From positions 1 to 6,516 of the forward strand of contig JAUZFY010000259.1 in NCBI GenBank assembly GCA_030840185.1: a DNA stretch of 6,516 bases, in the 5' to 3' direction. A model generated the notes under the pieces. It ran no database searches. It was not told where the DNA came from and saw nothing but the letters and a program-made list of their open reading frames with translations. Each line of letters starts with the position of its first letter. The stretch's first letter is position 1. This document shows, one piece after another, positions 1 to 6,141 of this stretch. The position numbers and the translations under genes are program-made. The DNA comes from Microbacteriaceae bacterium (GTDB lineage Bacteria > Actinomycetota > Actinomycetes > Actinomycetales > Microbacteriaceae).

Positions 1-1142
1 CGGGAGGAATCGATATCGAACACCTTGCCCCAGTGCGGGCGGCCCTGAAATGGGGCCAGCGCGGCATCGATGGTGGGCAAGAGGCGGAACACGGCCTCGT
101 TCTGCGTCCAGGTGAAATGGAATCCGACGGTGTCGCGCCCGTACGCGGGCGACAGCCACAGGTCATCCGCCCTCATCGTGCGGATCTCTGAGATCAGTAG
201 GTACGGTGCCATGGTCGGGCCGAGCGCCCGCATCGCGTCGATGGCGGCGACTGCGTGCTCGCGGGGCACGAGGTACTCAGTCTGCAGCTCCTCACCGGCG
301 CTCGGCGTGAAGCCCATTCGAAAGTGCGCCAGCCGGTCCCACCACGGCCCTGGCACGCCGCTTTGCTGCGTCGCGTTGGCGCTCGGGCCGCCGGGTAGCG
401 GATGCAGCTCGGTCGTCTGCTTGACGGCGCCGAACAGGTCGTCCCCATCGGCCGCGGTGGTGTCGGCGTCGAGGCGACTCTTCAGCCACACCGTGGTTGC
501 GCCGACAGCTCCCCAGAGGGTGAAGACGCTCACACTGTAGGCGCTGGACGTAATCTCATCGAAGTGCTCCCGCAGCTCGGCCCAACCGAGGTTCTCGAAC
601 ACGTCCTGCCGAACGTCGAAAGTCGGCTCGATGTCGAGGGTCACCGCCGTGATGACGCCGAGGGCGCCGAGAGAGACCACCGCGCCGTCAAAACCGGTCT
701 CGCCGCGGGCAAGTCGGCGCGACTCGCCGGTCGCCGTGACGAACTCCAGGGCTGCGACCGCCGTTGGCAGGGTGCCGTTCCGGTCGCCGGATCCGTGCGT
801 CCCGGTCGCGATGGCTCCGGCAACCGAGATGTGCGGGAGGGACGCGAGATTATGCAGAGCCCAGCCGCTGTCGCTCAGTCGCTTGGCGAACTCGCCGAAG
901 CGCAGGCCTCCGCCCACCGTGACCGTGCGCGAATCGGCGTGCACCTCGAAAATCGCCGGAAGGCGGGAGAGGGAGACCTGGGTGGCAGGGGAGTCCGCTA
1001 CATCGTTGAACGAGTGACGACTGCCGAGCGCCTTGATCCGATCGGAGGCAGCCACCGCGTGCTGAAGCTCCTCGATCGACCCGGGCGACTCAAGTTTCGT
1101 GGCTCGATACTCATAGTTGCCGGACCAGTTTTTCGAAGTCAT
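1..1142 (-). CDS. FAD-dependent alditol oxidase (xylitol/sorbitol oxidase type), 3' end cut by window
   Basis: Probable soluble flavoprotein oxidase that oxidises the terminal hydroxyl of a polyol to an aldose, reducing O2 to H2O2. It is a VAO/PCMH-family enzyme of the aldonolactone-oxidase branch. Seen: 380 codons without a stop. Near the N-terminus is LGSRHSFN, whose His43 matches the histidine that covalently holds FAD in Streptomyces AldO. PHISVAG (about 103-109) followed by THGSG is the FAD pyrophosphate/active-site region. SEIRT (Glu319, Arg321), HFTW (Thr344) and RPHWGK (Lys373) match the known AldO substrate-site positions. AldO is about 418 residues, so roughly 35-40 residues are missing here. 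The start is the first ATG after an in-frame stop at 1152-1154. There is no SD sequence, but TAGACT lies 6 nt upstream, suggesting a leaderless mRNA. It lies 26 nt after the DUF4349 gene, so read-through is also possible. The substrate is inferred from the family; L-gulonolactone-type oxidases are the main alternative. Confidence 0.92.
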   Translation of the reverse strand, partial: MTSKNWSGNYEYRATKLESPGSIEELQHAVAASDRIKALGSRHSFNDVADSPATQVSLSRLPAIFEVHADSRTVTVGGGLRFGEFAKRLSDSGWALHNLASLPHISVAGAIATGTHGSGDRNGTLPTAVAALEFVTATGESRRLARGETGFDGAVVSLGALGVITAVTLDIEPTFDVRQDVFENLGWAELREHFDEITSSAYSVSVFTLWGAVGATTVWLKSRLDADTTAADGDDLFGAVKQTTELHPLPGGPSANATQQSGVPGPWWDRLAHFRMGFTPSAGEELQTEYLVPREHAVAAIDAMRALGPTMAPYLLISEIRTMRADDLWLSPAYGRDTVGFHFTWTQNEAVFRLLPTIDAALAPFQGRPHWGKVFDIDSS

Positions 1143-1148
1143 CCGGCA

Positions 1149-1154
1149 AGTCTA
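1149..1154 (-). promoter_or_regulatory. -10 element of the alditol oxidase gene (TAGACT)
   Basis: TAGACT fits the actinobacterial TANNNT -10 consensus. Exactly 6 nt (TGCCGG) separate it from the ATG, which puts the expected start of transcription on or next to the A of the start codon. No recognisable -35 hexamer is present. The element sits in the 26-nt gap after the DUF4349 stop codon, so the oxidase need not depend on read-through from its neighbour. Confidence 0.45.
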
Positions 1155-1168
1155 GGAACACCAGACGG

Positions 1169-2050
1169 CTACTCAGGTCCAGATGCGGCAGGCGATGCGT
1201 GACGCGCCCGACGCGCCCGGACGATTGCCCAGGCGACGGCCGCGACACCTCCCAGGAACGCGAGCCACGGGATCAGCACCCCCGCGACGACGAGAAGCCC
1301 GGAGAGAAAACCGACGAACGCGTCGAAGCCGATCGCCAGCCCCGCGAGAAAGGTGGCGGGAGACGGCTTCGGCCCTGCGGCGACAGCGCCGAGCATGAGC
1401 GTCACGGTAGAGAGATCCACACGGTCGGTGATCGAGCGCTTCTGAGATTCGAGGCTTTCGAGCTCTCCCTGCCGGGTGGCGAGAGTCGACTCGATGGAGA
1501 TCAGATCCGCGGTCGTCGCCGCTCGGGACATCAGGTCGACGAGTCGGGCGACGGATGTCCGCAGCGCAACGATCCGCGCGTCGAGGTCTTTCGACTCGGC
1601 GGTCACGTCCTGTTGCGATAGGTCGATGCTTTCGAGCCGACCGAGCGTCTTCAGCTCGTCGATGGTCGAGTTGAGCCGGGCGGAGGGGATGCGCGCGATC
1701 AGCTTCGCCGAGCCCGGTTCGGTCTTCGTGGCGGCACGTTCGATCCGACCGTCGATCCTCCCGCCCGCCGCCTCGACCATCCGCACCGCGGACTCCACCG
1801 CAGTGGCCGGCCGCTCGACCGTGACCGACATGGTGCCCGTCGTTATCACCTGCCGCCCAGTTGCGGTCGTCTCGGAAGCGGCGGCTCCCGAACTGGCGCC
1901 GGGATTCTTGTCGGCCGAGCCGCGGCCACTCGAGTCGGTGGCGACGCTTGACCCCGCCGTTGACCCGGTCGAGCCGCTCGTAGTTGCCGAGCATCCGCCG
2001 AGCGTGAGAGCAGCGAGAATCAGGGCCGTTGACATCACTATTCGTCTCAT
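1169..2050 (-). CDS. DUF4349 domain-containing lipoprotein
   Basis: Membrane-anchored protein of the DUF4349 family; its biochemical role is unknown. Seen (293 aa from the chosen start): a short basic N-terminus, a hydrophobic stretch and a lipobox LGGC with Cys20, so signal peptidase II processing is expected. Residues 21-64 are a low-complexity Ser/Thr/Gly/Ala linker. The DUF4349 core follows from about 66, beginning RQVITTGTMSVTVERP. Residues about 150-212 are rich in heptad-like Leu/Ile and charged residues and look like a coiled coil. Residues about 240-278 form one long or two short membrane segments ending in an Arg-rich tail (RARRAR). The protein is therefore probably tethered at both ends. 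The start at 2050 is preferred over an in-frame GTG at 2083, because it gives a standard signal peptide and follows a TANNNT motif by 5 nt. An 11-residue N-terminal extension from 2083 cannot be excluded. Confidence 0.9.
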   Translation of the reverse strand: MRRIVMSTALILAALTLGGCSATTSGSTGSTAGSSVATDSSGRGSADKNPGASSGAAASETTATGRQVITTGTMSVTVERPATAVESAVRMVEAAGGRIDGRIERAATKTEPGSAKLIARIPSARLNSTIDELKTLGRLESIDLSQQDVTAESKDLDARIVALRTSVARLVDLMSRAATTADLISIESTLATRQGELESLESQKRSITDRVDLSTVTLMLGAVAAGPKPSPATFLAGLAIGFDAFVGFLSGLLVVAGVLIPWLAFLGGVAAVAWAIVRARRARHASPAASGPE

Positions 2051-2055
2051 GCCCC

Positions 2056-2061
2056 ACGGTA
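2056..2061 (-). promoter_or_regulatory. Candidate -10 element of the DUF4349 gene (TACCGT)
   Basis: TACCGT matches only TANNNT and lies 5 nt before the ATG at 2050, with no SD between. It is weak alone. It gains weight because three other genes here show the same arrangement. If the GTG at 2083 is the true start, this element is false. Confidence 0.3.
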
Positions 2062-2190
2062 GAGTCAGCGGTCGCCGAAGCACTACCCAACGTTTCCCGC
2101 CAGTTATTCGTCACCCCTTCTGGCGGCACCGGGAATCCTCTTGTGCTTCACGGGACCCGGCGGCCCGCGCATGACCGCCCGCCTGCACCG

Positions 2191-2267
2191 AAAACGCAGG
2201 AGAATCACCACTGCGGCATCGTTTTCCGCCTGAATGGTGATGCTAAGTGGTGAATCTCCTGCGTTTT
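2191..2267. repeat. Long inverted repeat, 21-nt arms with a 35-nt spacer
   Basis: The left arm at 2191-2211 begins AAAACGCAGGAGAATCACCA. The right arm at 2247-2267 is its reverse complement with one mismatch (20 of 21 paired). Three further pairs (CAC at 2186-2188 with GTG at 2270-2272) continue the stem after two mismatches. The spacer contains a second copy of the arm's inner end (TGGTGAT, 2235-2241) and a GCATC/GATGC pair (2216-2220 with 2239-2243), so alternative folds are possible. It lies between two divergently transcribed genes, 43 nt upstream of the -10 of the aldo/keto reductase. It is not placed to terminate either gene. It could be a dispersed REP- or MITE-like palindrome, or a regulatory cruciform or attenuator. 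The structure is certain; the function is unknown. Confidence 0.85.
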
Positions 2268-2310
2268 GAGTGAGCGGCTGAGCGTCACCGGCGGCACGAC
2301 TCGGTACACC

Positions 2311-2316
2311 TAGGCT
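2311..2316 (+). promoter_or_regulatory. -10 element of the first aldo/keto reductase (TAGGCT)
   Basis: TAGGCT fits TANNNT and is followed by 6 nt (TAAGCA) and then the ATG, so the transcript probably begins at the start codon. There is no SD and no clear -35. The same hexamer, extended to TAGGCTT, precedes the MFS gene on the other strand. Confidence 0.5.
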
Positions 2317-2322
2317 TAAGCA

Positions 2323-3321
2323 ATGGACACCCGCACCCTCGGTCGCACCAATCGCTCCGTCTCCGTGATCGGTCTTGGCACCTGGCAACTCGGAGGCGAC
2401 TGGGGCGAGGTGACCGAGGCGGATGCCCGCGCTGTGCTCGACGCGTCGGTAGCGGCTGGCGTCACGGTGTTCGATACTGCGGACGTCTACGGTGATGGGC
2501 GAAGCGAGACCCTTATCGGCGAGTACCTCGCCGACAACCCGGGCAACGAGATCACGGTCGCGACGAAAATGGGGCGGCGCGAGGCGCAGGATCCGGCGAA
2601 CTACACCCTCGACAACTTCCGTCGGTGGACCGACCGGTCTCGCGCGAACCTGCGCACCGACCGGCTCGACCTCGTGCAATTGCACTGCCCGCCAAGCGTC
2701 GTCCTGAGCACGGATTCTGTGTACGACGCTCTGGACACTCTCGTTTCCGAAGGGGCGATCGCCAACTACGGTGTGAGCGTCGAGACTGTCGCGGAGGCGC
2801 TCGCCGCGATCGCGCGACCCAATGTCGCGACGGTGCAGATCATCCTGAACGCCTTCCGGCTCAAGCCGCTTGACTCCGTGCTTCCGGCGGCCATCGCGGC
2901 CGGCGTCGGAATCGTCGTGAGAGTGCCGCTCGCCTCCGGACTGCTCGGCGGCAAGTACACCGCAGGCACGACCTTCGCCGCCAACGATCACCGCACGTAC
3001 AACCGCGACGGTTCGGCGTTCGACGTCGGCGAGACGTTCTCCGGCGTGGACTTCGAGCAGGGTGTGCGGGCCGCTCAGGAGTTCGCGGCGCTTCTGCCCG
3101 GCGAGCCCGCGGCGGCCGGTCTCAGTACCGCACAGGTCGCCCTCGCCTGGGTCGCCCAACTCGACGGCGTCAGCACCGTGATCCCGGGCGCTCGCAACGT
3201 CGACCAGGCGGCGTCGAACGCCGCAGCCGGATCGGCTCCCCGGCTAAGCGCCGAGTTCACCGCCGCGGTCACCGACATCTACGACCGGTACTTCCGGGCG
3301 GCCATTCACGACCGCTGGTAG
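2323..3321 (+). CDS. Aldo/keto reductase, ~330-residue oxidoreductase type
   Basis: Cytosolic (beta/alpha)8-barrel enzyme, probably NADP(H)-dependent, interconverting carbonyls and alcohols. Seen: 332 aa, full length for the AKR families that include IolS-like and general-stress reductases. GLGTWQLGG lies at 17-25. The catalytic tetrad is visible as Asp51, Tyr56 (FDTADVYGDGRSE), Lys82 (VATKMGRR) and His121 (LVQLHCPP). The C-terminal cofactor-binding segment VIPGARNVDQAASN and a terminal HDRW tail are present. The ATG at 2323 is the only sensible start: TAGGCT lies 6 nt upstream and no SD is present. It is transcribed away from the DUF4349 gene and converges on the second aldo/keto reductase, leaving only an 18-nt gap. 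The two reductases are not recent duplicates, because they belong to different AKR branches. The physiological substrate cannot be read from the sequence. Confidence 0.94.
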   Translation: MDTRTLGRTNRSVSVIGLGTWQLGGDWGEVTEADARAVLDASVAAGVTVFDTADVYGDGRSETLIGEYLADNPGNEITVATKMGRREAQDPANYTLDNFRRWTDRSRANLRTDRLDLVQLHCPPSVVLSTDSVYDALDTLVSEGAIANYGVSVETVAEALAAIARPNVATVQIILNAFRLKPLDSVLPAAIAAGVGIVVRVPLASGLLGGKYTAGTTFAANDHRTYNRDGSAFDVGETFSGVDFEQGVRAAQEFAALLPGEPAAAGLSTAQVALAWVAQLDGVSTVIPGARNVDQAASNAAAGSAPRLSAEFTAAVTDIYDRYFRAAIHDRW

Positions 3322-3333
3322 CGCCGCGGCGCT
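3320..3333. terminator. Perfect 14-nt GC palindrome between convergent genes, possible weak terminator
   Basis: AGCGCCGCGGCGCT starts in the stop codon of the first aldo/keto reductase and fills most of the 18-nt gap to the convergent gene. As RNA it gives a 5-bp GC stem with a CGCG loop on either strand. No U-tract follows in either direction, so intrinsic termination would be inefficient. Its position between two 3' ends is the main argument for it. Confidence 0.3.
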
Positions 3334-3339
3334 CGCCGG

Positions 3340-4170
3340 TCAGTGCGCGTCGGGGTCCATACCGGTGCGAGCCCCGGACTCCAGTGACGCGATCGCCGAG
3401 AGGTCGTCCGCATCCAGTTCGAAGTCGAAGACGTCGATGTTTTCCGCGATTCGCGCCGCGCTCACCGACTTCGGGATCACGACGTTGCCAAGCTGGATGT
3501 GCCAGCGCAGCACTACCTGCGCCGTGGTCTTGCCATGTCTCGCGGCGATCGACTCGAGCACCCGGTCGCCGATCACCCGTCCGCGCGCCAGCGGTGACCA
3601 CGCCTCGGTGACGATGCCGTTGGCCCAGTCGTAGTCTCGCACCCCCCGTTGCGGCAGCCAGGGGTGCAACTCCACCTGATTGACCGCCGGAACAATCTCG
3701 GTCTCCGTGAGCAGGAGCTCGATGTGATGCGGCGCGAAGTTGGAGACACCGATGGATAGCGCCCGGCCTTCGGATCGGATTGCTTCGAGGGCCCGCCACG
3801 TGTCGACGAACAGGTGCTTCGATGGCACCGGCCAGTGAATGAGGTAGAGGTCCACGTAGTCGAAGCGGAGCAGGTCGAGGCTCGAGTCGAACGCGCGCAT
3901 GGTGCGGTCGTAGCCGTGGTCGCTGTCCCACACCTTGGTCGTGACGAAAATGTCTCCCCGGGGCACTCCCGACGCCCGCACCCCATCACCCACCCCGCGT
4001 TCGTTGTTGTAGAGGGTCGCCGTGTCGATGTGCCGGTATCCGGATCCGATTGCGGTCTCGACCACACGCGCTGCATCCGAATCGGCGACCTTGTAGACCC
4101 CGAGTCCGAGTTGCGGGATGCGGCGGCCGTCGTTCAGGGGGAGTGAGGGGGAGGTCGCGGCAGTGGTCAT
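3340..4170 (-). CDS. Aldo/keto reductase, 2,5-diketo-D-gluconate reductase-like (AKR5 type)
   Basis: Cytosolic NADPH-dependent aldehyde/ketone reductase of the short AKR branch that includes DkgA/DkgB and prostaglandin-F-synthase-like enzymes. Seen (276 aa from the second Met, typical family length): LGLGVYKV near the start, then YRHIDTATLYNNERGVG carrying Asp49 and Tyr54. Lys79 lies in VTTKVWDSDHGYD, and YLIHWPVP carries His112, so the tetrad is complete. SIGVSNFAPHHIE, NQVELHPWLPQ and the NADPH-binding IPKSVSAARIAEN follow in the canonical order. Two ATGs stand in tandem at 4173 and 4170. The second is favoured because GATAAT ends 6 nt before it, as expected for a leaderless mRNA, and there is no SD. 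The gene diverges from the FMN reductase across 75 nt containing a 26-nt palindrome, hinting at joint control. Diketogluconate as substrate is only a family label; broad aldehyde or methylglyoxal detoxification is equally possible. Confidence 0.94.
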   Translation of the reverse strand: MTTAATSPSLPLNDGRRIPQLGLGVYKVADSDAARVVETAIGSGYRHIDTATLYNNERGVGDGVRASGVPRGDIFVTTKVWDSDHGYDRTMRAFDSSLDLLRFDYVDLYLIHWPVPSKHLFVDTWRALEAIRSEGRALSIGVSNFAPHHIELLLTETEIVPAVNQVELHPWLPQRGVRDYDWANGIVTEAWSPLARGRVIGDRVLESIAARHGKTTAQVVLRWHIQLGNVVIPKSVSAARIAENIDVFDFELDADDLSAIASLESGARTGMDPDAH

Positions 4171-4176
4171 CATCCC

Positions 4177-4182
4177 ATTATC
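4177..4182 (-). promoter_or_regulatory. -10 element of the AKR5-type reductase (GATAAT)
   Basis: GATAAT differs from the TATAAT consensus only in the first base. It is followed by GGGATG and then the ATG at 4170, giving the 6-nt gap typical of a leaderless start. No good -35 lies 16-18 nt upstream. That position is instead occupied by the palindrome at 4200-4225. Confidence 0.5.
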
Positions 4183-4199
4183 GGGAATGCATGATTGTT

Positions 4200-4225
4200 A
4201 GTGGCGTTACGGCAGTAACCACACT
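4200..4225. promoter_or_regulatory. 26-nt interrupted palindrome, candidate shared operator
   Basis: The arms read AGTG-GC-GTTAC and GTAAC-CA-CACT around a 4-nt centre (GGCA), with 9 of 11 positions paired. Taking +1 of the leftward reductase as 4170, the palindrome covers about -30 to -55, over the missing -35. Its other edge is 20 nt before the ATG of the rightward FMN reductase. The size and symmetry fit a dimeric winged-helix or TetR-type repressor. No regulator gene is in the window, so the factor is unknown. Confidence 0.5.
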
Positions 4226-4236
4226 GTTTGACTTAC

Positions 4237-4243
4237 GGGAGAA
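4237..4243 (+). promoter_or_regulatory. Ribosome binding site GGGAGAA that sets the FMN reductase start
   Basis: This is the only clear SD sequence in front of a gene in this window. GGGAG ends 4 nt before the ATG at 4246. It argues against both the in-frame upstream TTG at 4228 and the internal ATG at 4258. Confidence 0.65.
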
Positions 4244-4245
4244 CC

Positions 4246-4830
4246 ATGTCAAGGCTCATGATCATCGTTGGAAGCGTTCGTCCCGGCCGTATCGGCCTGC
4301 CGATCGCCACGTGGGTGCGCGACTCGGTCGCCGCCCGCGGTGACTTCGAGATCGACTGGGTCGACCTCGCGGAGCTCGGGCTTCCGTTCATGGACGAGCC
4401 GAGTCATCCGCGCCTTCGCACCTACACGCACCAGCACACGCTTGACTGGAGCGCTCGAGTGGATGCCGCGGACGCGATCCTGCTCGTCACTCCCGAGTAC
4501 AACCACAGCTACTCGCCGGCGCTCAAGAACGCCTTCGACTTTCTCATGCAGGAATGGTGGCGCAAGCCGGTCGCGTTCGTGAGCTACGGAGGAGTCTCGG
4601 GCGGCTCCCGCGGAGTCGTCGCCTTCGAGCCGGTCATCCTGCAACTCGGGATGGTGCGCGTAGGCGCGGCGGTGGAGATCCCGTTCGCCGGTCGACTCGT
4701 GGTCGACGGGGTATTCACTCCGGAGCAGAAGGAGATAGACATCCTCGAGAAGTTGCTCGACGAAACCGCGTCGCTCGTTGAGCCACTCCGACCGCTGAAA
4801 AACAGGCGGCCTGCGGCTCAGCTCGGCTGA
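4246..4830 (+). CDS. NADPH-dependent FMN reductase / quinone reductase-type flavoprotein
   Basis: Flavodoxin-fold enzyme using NAD(P)H and bound FMN to reduce flavins, quinones, azo compounds or nitro compounds in the cytosol. Seen (194 aa, normal for the family): strand beta1 MIIVGSVRPGRIG with the FMN-phosphate loop (Ser10-Gly17). Next come LLVTPEYNHSYSPALKNAFD (about 79-98), the family's flavin-contacting and dimerisation hallmark, and SYGGVSGGSRG (113-123) around the isoalloxazine ring. The tail after about 165 is helical and charged and shows no extra domain. The start at 4246 is set by GGGAGAA and removes six residues that a TTG at 4228 would add. The last 13 nt overlap the convergent MFS gene. 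The 26-nt palindrome upstream could repress it. Nearest described relatives are chromate/quinone-reductase and azoreductase-like proteins; the exact substrate cannot be told. Confidence 0.93.
   Translation: MSRLMIIVGSVRPGRIGLPIATWVRDSVAARGDFEIDWVDLAELGLPFMDEPSHPRLRTYTHQHTLDWSARVDAADAILLVTPEYNHSYSPALKNAFDFLMQEWWRKPVAFVSYGGVSGGSRGVVAFEPVILQLGMVRVGAAVEIPFAGRLVVDGVFTPEQKEIDILEKLLDETASLVEPLRPLKNRRPAAQLG
4798..4813 (-). terminator. Possible intrinsic terminator of the MFS gene, inside the FMN reductase 3' end
   Basis: On the minus strand, 4 nt after the MFS stop codon, CAGG-CCG-CCTG forms a short stem. A G-U pair can extend it to 5 bp. Five T residues (4802-4798) follow directly. The stem is short for a terminator, but stem, U-tract and position agree. 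These bases also encode residues of the FMN reductase C-terminus on the other strand. Confidence 0.4.
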
Positions 4831-6029
4831 ACCGGGATGGGTTCGGTGTCGGGGATCGGGCTGGCGTCCTTGCCTCGCAGGTCTGGATGGGCCCGGCGAA
4901 AGACGGTGGGGACGATGAACCCGACGCCGACAAAGGCGACCGCAACCCAGAACGCCCCCGGGGCGTTGAACCGGTCGATGAGAAAGCCGGCGACGGCCGA
5001 ACCGAGGGCCGCCCCGATGAGCTGCCCGGTGCCGACCCATCCGTAGGCCTCGGCGGTCTCGCTGAACCGCACGCTCGACGACACGATGGCAAACATCACG
5101 GCGAGGGCCGGGGCGATGCCGATGCCGGCGAGAAGCACCGTGACCGCGAGCCACCAGAATCCGGTGAAGGCGGCGGCGAGGGACATCCCGACGAAGATCG
5201 CGAACATACGCCGCGCGAGCGCCCAGGGCCCGATCGGCACGTGGCCGAGTGACAAACCGCCGATGAGGGAGCCGACGGCGAACAGAGCGAGCACGATGCC
5301 CGATTCCGTGCCGTTGTCGCCGAAGGTCGCGACGATCCCGGCCTCGATGGATGCGCACGCGCCGACAAGCAGGAAGCCGACCGTGGTGGCGAGAAGCACC
5401 GCCGGCTTGGCGAGCACGGCACCGAGATTGCGTCTGCTGCGTGGGATGCGTACGCGCCCGACCTCGGGGGAGGACAGGAACCACAGGCCGCCGCCGAGCA
5501 GGAAGGCGAGCGCGACCAGGATGGCGATGACGGTGCTGATCTGCAGGGCGACGAAGGTCGTGATGACCGGGCCGACCACCCAAATGACTTCCTGAGCCGA
5601 GGCGTCGAGAGAGAACAGCGGCGTGAGCTGGCGGGAGTTGACCATCTTCGGGTAGATGGTGCGCACGGCTGGTTGCACCGGAGGGGTGCTCAGGCCGCTG
5701 ATGAACCCGATCACCATGTAGAGCGGGATCGGAAGAGTCGGGGCCAGTGCGATGGTGCCGACCGCGGTACCGCAGATGATCGTGGTGAGCACGAGCACTT
5801 GCCGCATTCCCCAGACGCCCATCCACCGGCTCGTGAGCGGGCCAGCGATGGCTTGGCCGATGCTCGTCGCGGCGAGAACAAGACCGGCCGCGCCGTAGGA
5901 GTGATGGATGCGTTGGATGTGCAGCAGGTAGGCGAGCGAGAGCATCCCGTTGGGGAATCGTGCCAACAGCTGAGCCGACATAATTCGCGCTACTCCGCGC
6001 GTCTTAAGAAGGCTCAGATAGGTTTTCAC
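4818..6029 (-). CDS. Major facilitator superfamily transporter (drug/metabolite exporter type)
   Basis: Integral inner-membrane secondary transporter, probably proton-driven. Seen: 403 aa with about twelve hydrophobic segments in two halves, split by the basic loop VGRVRIPRSRRNLG near residues 190-205. The cytoplasmic loop after segment 2 (about 63-77, GPLTSRWMGVWGMRQ) sits where MFS motif A normally reads GxLaDRxGRR. The usual Asp is missing here, so the motif is degenerate. The C-terminal tail is Pro-rich, acidic and cytoplasmic. The start is a GTG at 6029. It has no SD, and a TAGGCT box 9 nt upstream implies an almost leaderless mRNA. A later in-frame ATG at 5981 would damage the first membrane helix. 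The gene overlaps the convergent FMN reductase by 13 nt and has its own promoter with an overlapping palindrome. The substrate is unknown; a link to quinone or xenobiotic detoxification with the neighbour is speculation. Confidence 0.93.
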   Translation of the reverse strand: MKTYLSLLKTRGVARIMSAQLLARFPNGMLSLAYLLHIQRIHHSYGAAGLVLAATSIGQAIAGPLTSRWMGVWGMRQVLVLTTIICGTAVGTIALAPTLPIPLYMVIGFISGLSTPPVQPAVRTIYPKMVNSRQLTPLFSLDASAQEVIWVVGPVITTFVALQISTVIAILVALAFLLGGGLWFLSSPEVGRVRIPRSRRNLGAVLAKPAVLLATTVGFLLVGACASIEAGIVATFGDNGTESGIVLALFAVGSLIGGLSLGHVPIGPWALARRMFAIFVGMSLAAAFTGFWWLAVTVLLAGIGIAPALAVMFAIVSSSVRFSETAEAYGWVGTGQLIGAALGSAVAGFLIDRFNAPGAFWVAVAFVGVGFIVPTVFRRAHPDLRGKDASPIPDTEPIPVQPS

Positions 6030-6038
6030 AAGAGTGCA

Positions 6039-6044
6039 AGCCTA
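6039..6044 (-). promoter_or_regulatory. -10 element of the MFS gene (TAGGCT)
   Basis: TAGGCT, extended to TAGGCTT, is identical to the element before the first aldo/keto reductase. It lies 9 nt before the GTG start, so transcription would begin about 3 nt upstream of the codon. There is no SD and no clear -35; a CGGGAA/TTCCCG palindrome covers that area. Confidence 0.45.
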
Positions 6045-6052
6045 GCGGGCGG

Positions 6053-6065
6053 CGGGAAATTCCCG
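6053..6065. promoter_or_regulatory. Perfect palindrome CGGGAA-A-TTCCCG, candidate MFS operator
   Basis: Two perfect 6-nt arms surround a single central A. Taking the MFS start of transcription near 6032, it occupies about -21 to -33, between the -10 and the expected -35. A bound protein there would block RNA polymerase. It could be a repressor site for exporter induction. The factor is unknown. Confidence 0.4.
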
Positions 6066-6141
6066 ACAGATGTTCAGCGCGACTCCGTGGGCGGTGTGAC
6101 CTCGCGGCACACTTGCCGAGGGGGCACCTTCGGCTCGTCGT

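Noticed and set aside
402..1202. 266-codon open frame on the plus strand
   Set aside because: It is antisense to the alditol oxidase, which carries all the family motifs. Composition is shadow-like and no start signal is present.
2104..2173. Possible 22-residue peptide starting at an ATG on the minus strand before the DUF4349 gene
   Set aside because: It has no SD or promoter and no recognised small-protein family. It is just the tail of a shadow frame.
2191..2267. Inverted repeat as an ordinary bidirectional terminator
   Set aside because: Both neighbouring genes are transcribed away from it, so there is no transcript known to end here. The T4 at the arm end is part of the stem, not a free U-tract.
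2104..3159. 351-codon open frame on the minus strand
   Set aside because: It lies antisense to the well-supported aldo/keto reductase, has Arg/Gly/His/Asp-rich composition typical of a GC-rich shadow frame, and no recognisable domain. Its end runs through the inverted repeat.
4249..5826. 525-codon open frame on the minus strand
   Set aside because: It is an alternate frame across the MFS gene and antisense to the FMN reductase. The Arg/His/Pro-rich, non-hydrophobic composition and clear MFS protein in the other frame show it is a shadow.
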